From Pithys albifrons albifrons (Eukaryota > Chordata > Aves > Passeriformes > Thamnophilidae), in assembly GCF_047495875.1 (NCBI RefSeq), contig NC_092466.1:19340561-19404560 (forward strand): a stretch of 64,000 bases of DNA. Reading direction: 5' to 3'. Shown in pieces: positions 63,701 through 64,000 of the stretch. Numbering within the stretch: position 1 is the first letter of the stretch; each line of letters opens with the position of its first letter. A program made the position numbers and the translations under genes. Under the pieces are notes generated by a model that made no database searches, was not told the origin of the DNA, and saw nothing but the letters and a program-made list of their open reading frames with translations.

Positions 63701-64000
63701 AGAAAGAGATTATTCATTCCTATTGATCTGCCTTAGTAATACAAGTCATTGTGAGTGGCATTATGTTGTACCTGACTTCCTCAGGATCTTGGCTTGCTTT
63801 CTCAAAAGTGCCAGCAGTAGGCCTAAAAGCCCAGAGTCACGGAATATATCACTGAATAACAGGTCCTTCTGGGTCATGCTGAGAAGACACTGGAGAGCTG
63901 TTAAGGTGCAGAATGGCACAATGTTTTCCTTTATCAAATACTGAACCTTCTTCAAAATTTCATGGGGGACATAGGATAGGTCTAGGACTATAGATTCCAC
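6597..64000 (-). CDS. WDFY4: WDFY4, central part of the gene (35 exons; 5' and 3' ends outside the window)
   Basis: WDFY4 is a large BEACH-family scaffold protein (about 3,180 residues in humans). In mammals it is needed by type 1 conventional dendritic cells to cross-present cell-associated antigen and acts near endosomes; it lacks the FYVE domain of its paralogue WDFY3. The sequence shows 35 minus-strand exons with AG/GT borders that keep one frame across all 34 junctions, encoding about 1,977 codons. Diagnostic blocks include [50 protein letters not shown] and [11 protein letters not shown], all of which I recall as close to mammalian WDFY4 and clearly more distant from WDFY3. Upstream exons lie beyond position 64000; the PH, BEACH and WD40 exons lie left of position 1. 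No frameshift or in-frame stop was found, so the gene looks intact here. Exon borders are manual predictions without transcript support. Confidence 0.95.
8073..8124 (-). CDS. WDFY4: WDFY4 exon, short linker exon
   Basis: This is a 52-bp exon with acceptor GTCTCTTTTCAG and donor AATCCAG|GTAAGC, leaving one base. It encodes [17 protein letters not shown], a variable linker similar in place to the PETEQETNVASEIP stretch of WDFY3. The evidence is mostly splice sites and phase, since similarity in this linker is low. Confidence 0.8.
8876..8934 (+). mobile_element. CR1 LINE 3' terminus
   Basis: A short remnant containing CATGATCTTGGAGGTCTTTT and CCAACCTTAATGATTCTGTG, ending in one degenerate octamer. 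It lies about 50 bp downstream of the donor of the WDFY4 exon at 8987-9190. Confidence 0.85.
8987..9190 (-). CDS. WDFY4: WDFY4 exon, region before the PH domain
   Basis: This 204-bp, 68-codon exon is in phase 0 at both ends, with acceptor TTTCTGTCCCACAG and donor GTGAG|GTAGAA. It encodes [20 protein letters not shown], then [38 protein letters not shown] and [14 protein letters not shown] and the EGP-RMR-RI motif are conserved across WDFY3 and WDFY4 just before the PH-BEACH part. Long plus-strand open frames over this segment are shadows. Confidence 0.97.
10108..10185 (-). CDS. WDFY4: WDFY4 exon, small 26-codon exon
   Basis: This 78-bp exon is in phase 0 at both ends, with acceptor TTTTTCCTAG and donor ATACAG|GTAAAG. 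It encodes [20 protein letters not shown] and YKNHIQ. The pattern matches F------YR---QE-Y---YQ of mammalian WDFY4 and the corresponding VVRDLVDTQYKEYQERQQ of WDFY3. It is symmetric, so skipping it would keep the frame. Confidence 0.92.
15781..15812. repeat. Perfect tandem duplication of 15 bp
   Basis: The unit TGTTTTCTTGAATCA occurs twice and is followed by TG. It lies in the largest WDFY4 intron. Confidence 0.9.
18752..18971 (+). mobile_element. Solo-LTR-like element with perfect 11-bp terminal inverted repeats
   Basis: The element starts GTTGTAGCAGA and ends TCTGCTACAAC, a perfect inverted repeat; the inner TG...CA borders are 18754 and 18969 (216 bp). Inside, in order, are a CCAAT box (18784-18788), a TATA-like ATATATAG near 18816, a CTT microsatellite (18848-18894) and an AATAAA signal (18915-18920), the usual layout of a retroviral LTR promoter and polyadenylation site. 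No internal genes flank it. No clear target-site duplication was seen. It is antisense to WDFY4. Confidence 0.7.
18848..18894. repeat. CTT microsatellite inside the LTR-like element
   Basis: About fourteen CTT units with one CTC interruption and a T-rich end. It lies between the TATA-like box and the AATAAA signal of the LTR-like element. Confidence 0.95.
19944..19983. repeat. Perfect tandem duplication of 20 bp
   Basis: The unit ATTGCTAAGCTAAAAATTAA occurs twice head to tail with no mismatch, and the first three bases of a third copy follow. Confidence 0.95.
22812..22951 (-). CDS. WDFY4: WDFY4 exon, basic linker before the PH domain
   Basis: This 140-bp exon has acceptor TTCTCGCCTACAG and donor TCAGAG|GTAAAT and ends on a whole codon. 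It encodes [20 protein letters not shown], then [20 protein letters not shown] and IICKSE. It is basic and serine-rich, like the SKLSRVSSGFGLSK linker of WDFY3 at the same place. The next exon lies 12.6 kb away. Confidence 0.9.
23509..23700 (-). CDS. WDFY4: WDFY4 exon, region before the PH domain
   Basis: This 192-bp exon has acceptor TTCATTTCCTAG and donor TTGATAG|GTCTCT. It encodes [20 protein letters not shown], then [38 protein letters not shown] and QQLI. It aligns with the LL-A---VW--L--SK---LE--FK block of WDFY3 and ends at K-W--HL. The donor is weak at +3 to +6, but both phase and similarity to the following ASEKK support it. It enters after one base and leaves one. Confidence 0.92.
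24657..24766 (-). CDS. WDFY4: WDFY4 exon, region before the PH domain
   Basis: This 110-bp exon has acceptor TTATTTGTCACAG and donor GATGATG|GTAATT and leaves one base. In the frame set by the previous exon it encodes [20 protein letters not shown] and [16 protein letters not shown]. The GFG-DA----- block matches GFGLEAEARM of WDFY3. A longer minus-strand open frame here is out of phase and is a shadow. Confidence 0.92.
26096..26334 (-). CDS. WDFY4: WDFY4 exon, alpha-solenoid
   Basis: This 239-bp exon has acceptor TGTGTTTTCACAG and donor GGGCAG|GTATAA and leaves two bases. It encodes [20 protein letters not shown], then [40 protein letters not shown] and [29 protein letters not shown] and FI-CL-YCL--L match the family, with VYHCLNRTILY the WDFY3 counterpart. 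Confidence 0.96.
26773..26930 (-). CDS. WDFY4: WDFY4 exon, alpha-solenoid
   Basis: This 158-bp exon has acceptor GTATCCTCTCCAG and donor GTGTGG|GTGAGT and ends on a whole codon. It encodes [16 protein letters not shown], then [20 protein letters not shown] and [33 protein letters not shown] matches the family. It takes in one base. Confidence 0.95.
27383..27740 (+). mobile_element. Possible LTR of an endogenous retroelement
   Basis: The segment starts TGTCCTGAG and ends TTGTAGCTACA, giving TG...CA borders over 358 bp. It has GGCCAATGG (27497-27505), a weak TATA-like AATACAAAAG about 30 bp further on, a Y-rich stretch, and a duplicated CTTGGGTGATT near its end. It is followed by GGTGGGATTTCGGTTC, which could be a mutated primer-binding site, though I cannot match it to a tRNA. 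There is no coding remnant. It could equally be unique intron sequence. Confidence 0.4.
28016..28133 (-). CDS. WDFY4: WDFY4 exon, alpha-solenoid
   Basis: This 118-bp exon has acceptor TCACTATGTAG and donor CAAGAG|GTGAGT and leaves one base. It encodes [20 protein letters not shown] and [35 protein letters not shown] is the continuation after ELLLE in the family. Another minus-strand frame through this segment is a shadow. Confidence 0.94.
29126..29323 (-). CDS. WDFY4: WDFY4 exon, alpha-solenoid
   Basis: This 198-bp, 66-codon exon is in phase 0 at both ends. The acceptor is CTACTTCCACAG and the donor CTTGAG|GTTTGT. It encodes [18 protein letters not shown], then [20 protein letters not shown] and [40 protein letters not shown] is a hallmark of WDFY3/WDFY4. 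The donor has T at +3 and +4, which is weaker than average. Confidence 0.97.
29439..29600 (-). CDS. WDFY4: WDFY4 exon, alpha-solenoid
   Basis: This 162-bp, 54-codon exon is in phase 0 at both ends. The acceptor is TTTGTGTTCAG and the donor CCCAAG|GTATGT. It encodes [20 protein letters not shown], then [20 protein letters not shown] and [37 protein letters not shown] is close to WDFY4. Only 115 bp lie between it and the next exon downstream. Confidence 0.97.
30066..30191 (-). CDS. WDFY4: WDFY4 exon, alpha-solenoid
   Basis: This 126-bp, 42-codon exon is in phase 0 at both ends. The acceptor is CTCCTGTGTAG and the donor GACAAG|GTGAGT. It encodes [18 protein letters not shown] and [29 protein letters not shown] and VGLC-EAA-LLLEL are the corresponding blocks in mammals. 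It is symmetric, so skipping it would keep the frame. Confidence 0.96.
30539..30708 (-). CDS. WDFY4: WDFY4 exon, alpha-solenoid
   Basis: This 170-bp exon has a very strong acceptor (a long C/T tract ending CCTTTCAAG) and donor GTCAAG|GTATGA. It encodes [20 protein letters not shown], then [19 protein letters not shown] and [18 protein letters not shown]. The longest open frame on this strand here is a different, unrelated one; this frame is the one set by phase and matches GFPVLQ-FL--H---PE-Y-L-A-FL of the family. It ends on a whole codon. Confidence 0.93.
31307..31512 (-). CDS. WDFY4: WDFY4 exon, alpha-solenoid
   Basis: This 206-bp exon has acceptor TGTTTGTCCTAG and donor AATGG|GTATGT and leaves one base. 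It encodes [17 protein letters not shown], then [20 protein letters not shown] and [41 protein letters not shown] and FK-G-VAG-WLE are strong blocks of this family. Confidence 0.97.
32324..32423 (-). CDS. WDFY4: WDFY4 exon, alpha-solenoid
   Basis: This 100-bp exon has acceptor CTGATATTTGTAG and donor TCTGA|GTAAGT and leaves two bases. It encodes [20 protein letters not shown] and [29 protein letters not shown] matches mammalian WDFY4. It enters after one base, and the split Glu codon at its end joins cleanly to the next exon. Confidence 0.94.
33288..33379 (-). CDS. WDFY4: WDFY4 exon, alpha-solenoid
   Basis: This 92-bp exon has acceptor CTTTCTCTGCAAG and donor GTGAAG|GTAAGG and leaves one base. 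It encodes [20 protein letters not shown] and [24 protein letters not shown] is specific to WDFY4 as I remember it; WDFY3 differs here. It completes the Arg codon left by the exon at 34994-35155. Confidence 0.93.
34994..35155 (-). CDS. WDFY4: WDFY4 exon, alpha-solenoid
   Basis: This 162-bp exon has acceptor GTGTTTTTCTACAG and donor CTCAG|GTAACC. In the frame set by the previous exon it encodes [20 protein letters not shown], then [20 protein letters not shown] and [14 protein letters not shown] longer open frame on the same strand is out of phase and is a shadow. The FLQG----DVLR ending matches the family. It enters after two bases and leaves two. Confidence 0.94.
35956..36029 (-). CDS. WDFY4: WDFY4 exon, alpha-solenoid
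   Basis: This 74-bp exon has acceptor TTTGTATTTCAG and donor CTCCAG|GTACAC and leaves two bases. It encodes [20 protein letters not shown] and LQSS. The W--APE-LDLALF-H--EIL pattern directly follows CNFE, as in WDFY3 and WDFY4. Confidence 0.94.
36417..36569 (-). CDS. WDFY4: WDFY4 exon, alpha-solenoid
   Basis: This 153-bp, exactly 51-codon exon has acceptor TCTTCTTTTTTCAG and donor TTTGAG|GTATAA. It encodes [20 protein letters not shown], then [17 protein letters not shown] and [23 protein letters not shown] and FSLVGT-ELGFES are family landmarks. It is symmetric (phase 0 on both sides), so skipping it would keep the frame. Confidence 0.97.
38078..38268 (-). CDS. WDFY4: WDFY4 exon, alpha-solenoid
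   Basis: This 191-bp exon has acceptor GCTATTTCCTAG and donor TACCAG|GTAAAC, and ends on a whole codon. It encodes [20 protein letters not shown], then [20 protein letters not shown] and [19 protein letters not shown], ending in HGYQ. FQSSPAA-SLN-IGGPA-LLGL and [12 protein letters not shown] are close to mammalian WDFY4. It takes in one base from the previous exon. Confidence 0.97.
38382..38493 (-). CDS. WDFY4: WDFY4 exon, alpha-solenoid
   Basis: This 112-bp exon has acceptor CTGTTTTAG and donor AATATG|GTAAAT and leaves one base. It encodes [17 protein letters not shown] and [32 protein letters not shown] matches the conserved AGHL-GS-RTIGAA block of the family. Only 113 bp separate it from the next exon at 38078-38268. 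Confidence 0.95.
38581..38628. repeat. Perfect 20-bp inverted repeat at the CR1 5' junction
   Basis: The left arm (38581-38600, TATTTTATTACTTTTAGACT) and the right arm (38609-38628) are perfect reverse complements around an 8-base loop, ATGTTACA. The right arm ends exactly where CR1-like sequence begins. The DNA or its transcript could fold into a stable AT-rich hairpin. Confidence 0.95.
38629..39460 (+). mobile_element. CR1 LINE, 5'-truncated copy with reverse transcriptase C-terminus and 3' tail
   Basis: This non-LTR retrotransposon fragment lies antisense to WDFY4 in an intron. In three successive plus-strand frames it translates to parts of the CR1 ORF2 C-terminus: [19 protein letters not shown], then [20 protein letters not shown] and [20 protein letters not shown], then [20 protein letters not shown]. 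The frame changes show that it is dead. It ends with the CR1 3' signature (GGTTGGACTTCATGATC and onward) and 4.75 copies of GATTCTAT. The 3' end and tail are intact, so it is one of the younger copies here, while most of the 5' part is missing, as usual for CR1. Confidence 0.95.
39423..39460 (+). repeat. CR1 3'-terminal octamer array (GATTCTAT x4.75)
   Basis: Five near-perfect units of GATTCTAT directly end the CR1 at 38629-39460. Bird CR1 elements characteristically end in two to several copies of this octamer instead of a poly(A) tail. Confidence 0.95.
39859..40010 (-). CDS. WDFY4: WDFY4 exon, start of the alpha-solenoid
   Basis: This 152-bp exon encodes [20 protein letters not shown], then [19 protein letters not shown] and [19 protein letters not shown] and NEVD-R-IAKE are strong family blocks. 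The acceptor GTTTTAG|GTGAGA is plain; the donor AAGGAG|GTCCCA is weak at positions +3 to +6 but is fixed by similarity, since the next exon continues IGINSRD. It enters after one base and ends on a whole codon. Confidence 0.92.
41580..41690. repeat. T/G-rich low-complexity tract
   Basis: A T-rich stretch with a TTTGG-type pattern, then a T14 run directly followed by a G8 run and GAGGGGAGG. It looks like simple sequence and not the tail of a known element. Confidence 0.85.
42013..42244 (-). CDS. WDFY4: WDFY4 exon, end of the concanavalin A-like domain
   Basis: This 232-bp exon has acceptor TTTCTCTGTTGCAG and donor TTCGAG|GTATGT. It encodes [18 protein letters not shown], then [33 protein letters not shown] and [24 protein letters not shown] and [19 protein letters not shown] separate WDFY4 from WDFY3, which has a different basic/polar segment here. 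It starts on a whole codon and leaves one base. Confidence 0.97.
44576..44760 (-). CDS. WDFY4: WDFY4 exon, concanavalin A-like domain
   Basis: This 185-bp exon has acceptor TTTGCTGTTACAG and donor GCAAAG|GTAAAG, and ends on a whole codon. It encodes [15 protein letters not shown], then [19 protein letters not shown] and [17 protein letters not shown] followed by a short basic turn and the NGQ-LG strand is the classic laminin G/concanavalin A-like signature of BEACH proteins. Confidence 0.96.
45779..45997 (-). CDS. WDFY4: WDFY4 exon, concanavalin A-like domain
   Basis: This 219-bp exon has acceptor CTGTCTAAAG and donor CCTTG|GTAAGG. It encodes [17 protein letters not shown], then [40 protein letters not shown] and VEFQPL. 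These are central beta strands of the laminin G-like fold. FPP-SGL, W-F, HP-RLLT-VR and LVISTEE are shared with WDFY3 and WDFY4. It enters after one base and leaves one. Confidence 0.96.
46660..46736 (-). CDS. WDFY4: WDFY4 exon, concanavalin A-like domain
   Basis: This is a small 77-bp exon with acceptor CTTGTTTTTGTAG and donor GCATGG|GTAAGC. It enters after two bases and leaves one. It encodes [19 protein letters not shown] and SGGIGMG, which follow the preceding EGYG exactly as in WDFY3 and WDFY4. It is too short to be seen as an open reading frame of its own and was found by phase and similarity. Confidence 0.95.
47006..47321 (-). CDS. WDFY4: WDFY4 exon, start of the concanavalin A-like domain (5' border uncertain)
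   Basis: The exon encodes a variable linker followed by [37 protein letters not shown] and the first bases of the next Gly. [10 protein letters not shown] opens the laminin G/concanavalin A-like fold of BEACH proteins. The donor is TATGG|GTACTG and leaves two bases. The 5' border is chosen at TTTTTTCAAG (47321), because the upstream AG at 47346 would give an in-frame stop after one codon, given the phase left by the previous exon. A further AG inside the exon also fits the phase. Confidence 0.85.
48191..48291 (-). CDS. WDFY4: WDFY4 exon leading into the variable linker
   Basis: This 101-bp exon encodes [18 protein letters not shown] and [15 protein letters not shown]. The R-QFL-L start matches the conserved REFLRL of WDFY3, and the rest is a variable linker. 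Its acceptor tract is a pure CTT/T repeat (T10 plus four CTT units). The donor is ATGCAG|GTAAGC and leaves one base. Skipping this exon would break the frame into the next one, so it is needed. Confidence 0.88.
48292..48325 (-). promoter_or_regulatory. Acceptor pyrimidine tract made of a CTT/T microsatellite
   Basis: Upstream of the exon at 48191-48291 the minus strand reads four CTT units and T10, followed by CATGTTAG. This is the polypyrimidine tract of the acceptor, and it is itself a simple repeat whose length may vary. Confidence 0.8.
49182..49396 (-). CDS. WDFY4: WDFY4 exon
   Basis: This 215-bp exon has acceptor GTTATCTATTTCAG and donor TTAAG|GTATCA, which leaves two bases. It encodes [20 protein letters not shown], then [15 protein letters not shown] and [20 protein letters not shown]. 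The motifs MCE-GLL, HPLHPPL and [11 protein letters not shown] are very strongly conserved between WDFY3 and WDFY4. A slightly later AG (ending TTTCACAG) is possible but would shorten the conserved helix. Confidence 0.95.
49397..54199 (-). other. WDFY4 intron of 4.8 kb
   Basis: Unique AT-rich sequence with a conspicuous polypurine tract at 51115-51250 and an A15 run near 52938. No gene or recognisable mobile element was seen. Confidence 0.7.
51115..51250. repeat. Polypurine tract of alternating G and A runs
   Basis: On the plus strand, runs of three to eight G alternate with runs of four to eight A, with only a few pyrimidines in about 135 bp. Such tracts can form triplex or G-rich structures. 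Open frames over it are an artefact of low complexity. Confidence 0.9.
54200..54293 (-). CDS. WDFY4: WDFY4 exon
   Basis: This 94-bp exon has acceptor CTTTTTACTGCAG and donor GCTCAG|GTTAGT. Its first base completes the Lys codon opened by the 611-bp exon, and it ends on a whole codon. It encodes [20 protein letters not shown] and [10 protein letters not shown]. The NPGA motif corresponds to the HPGA motif at the same place in WDFY3. Confidence 0.93.
55588..55866 (+). mobile_element. CR1 LINE fragment, internal part only
   Basis: A diverged piece of CR1 ORF2 in a WDFY4 intron, antisense to the gene. The plus strand still reads [14 protein letters not shown], then [20 protein letters not shown] and TNLVKNL, parallel to the larger CR1 copy at 38629-39460. 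Both ends are lost, and there is no octamer tail. It is older than the copy at 38629. Confidence 0.88.
57363..57392. repeat. TA/TG dinucleotide repeat
   Basis: A short (TA)n with two TG steps, in a WDFY4 intron. It is a plain microsatellite. Confidence 0.9.
58316..58926 (-). CDS. WDFY4: WDFY4 exon, large 611-bp exon
   Basis: This is the longest exon in the window. The acceptor (TCAAATTTGTAG) follows a long pyrimidine tract; the donor is GAAAA|GTAAGT and leaves two bases. It encodes [20 protein letters not shown], then [36 protein letters not shown] and [10 protein letters not shown], all matching the family. The last 60 or so residues are polar and low in complexity ([17 protein letters not shown], then a basic Pro/Ala stretch), so they are probably a flexible linker. 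That linker is the part least likely to be conserved between species. Confidence 0.96.
61076..61266 (-). CDS. WDFY4: WDFY4 exon, N-terminal helical region
   Basis: This 191-bp exon has acceptor TTTGTCCCTAG and donor CTAAAG|GTAATT, and ends on a whole codon. It encodes [19 protein letters not shown] followed by [19 protein letters not shown] and [16 protein letters not shown]. The pattern is that of armadillo-like helices, as expected for this part of WDFY3/WDFY4. Entering phase matches the one base left by the exon at 62100-62204. Confidence 0.93.
62100..62204 (-). CDS. WDFY4: WDFY4 exon, N-terminal helical region
   Basis: This 105-bp exon has acceptor ..CTGACAG and donor ACACAG|GTAAGA. It completes a codon started in the previous exon and leaves one base. 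It encodes [19 protein letters not shown] and then [14 protein letters not shown], an amphipathic helical stretch. Phase agrees on both sides. The acidic TEKEL motif sits at the place where WDFY3 has a similar linker before a helix. Confidence 0.9.
63772..64000 (-). CDS. WDFY4: WDFY4 exon, cut by window edge (first seen)
   Basis: The open frame starts at the window edge with [18 protein letters not shown] and continues through [30 protein letters not shown] and [10 protein letters not shown]. It is a helical-repeat segment of the N-terminal part, and the [12 protein letters not shown] stretch is a strong BEACH-family landmark. The donor reads TCAG|GTACAA and leaves one base of a split codon. 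The true 5' border of the exon is not visible. Downstream of 63772 the frame meets a stop after two codons, which supports the donor position. Confidence 0.93.

Larger units (their letters stand above)
54294..63771 (-). other. WDFY4 introns between 54294 and 63771
   Basis: Introns 54294-58315, 58927-61075, 61267-62099 and 62205-63771. The first has a diverged CR1 fragment at 55588-55866 and a TA/TG dinucleotide repeat at 57363-57392. The rest is unique sequence, with chance open frames such as 60348-60710 on the plus strand. Confidence 0.7.

Noticed and set aside
6597..64000. WDFY3 as the identity of the gene
   Set aside because: The layout is shared, but the blocks [37 protein letters not shown] and [11 protein letters not shown] fit WDFY4; WDFY3 is nearly invariant among vertebrates and differs clearly at these places.
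1..64000. CRISPR array, phage, plasmid or bacterial operon
   Set aside because: The window has spliced exons, CR1 LINEs and microsatellites; no spaced direct repeats or tightly packed genes occur.

Overview
This is a stretch of bird nuclear DNA, AT-rich and mostly intronic. It carries 35 consecutive internal exons of one gene on the minus strand. The avian call rests on CR1 LINE fragments, the best of which (38629-39460) ends in the (GATTCTAT)n 3' tail typical of bird CR1. I saw no rRNA, tRNA, CRISPR array or bacterial-type gene.

The gene is almost certainly WDFY4, a BEACH-family protein of antigen-presenting cells. I rebuilt the exons by hand from AG/GT borders on the minus strand, codon phase across every junction, and remembered similarity to vertebrate WDFY4 and its paralogue WDFY3. 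All 35 exons join in a single open frame, about 5.93 kb or roughly 1,977 codons. Transcription runs from high to low coordinates. The first exon seen (63772-64000) is cut by the window edge. The last (6597-6763) stops just before the expected PH-BEACH-WD40 part, which must lie to the left of the window. Both the start codon and the stop codon are outside.

Layout from 5' to 3' of the gene: 64000-54200 encodes N-terminal helical-repeat segments, including a 611-bp exon. 49396-47006 leads into the concanavalin A-like (laminin G-like) domain, which spans roughly 47006-42013. 40010-26096 holds many small exons encoding the long alpha-solenoid. 24766-6597 encodes the region that leads to the PH domain. 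The largest intron (10186-22811, 12.6 kb) contains no second gene that I can recognise.

Non-exonic content consists of four CR1 fragments (about 2940-3253, 8876-8934, 38629-39460, 55588-55866), a compact solo-LTR-like element with 11-bp perfect terminal inverted repeats (18752-18971), a possible second LTR-type element (27383-27740), a polypurine tract (51115-51250), short tandem repeats and a very AT-rich block with homeodomain-like motifs (about 17280-17700). I found no convincing new biological system. The observations most worth checking are the perfect 20-bp hairpin at the 5' junction of the large CR1, the solo LTR, and several splice-site oddities in WDFY4.
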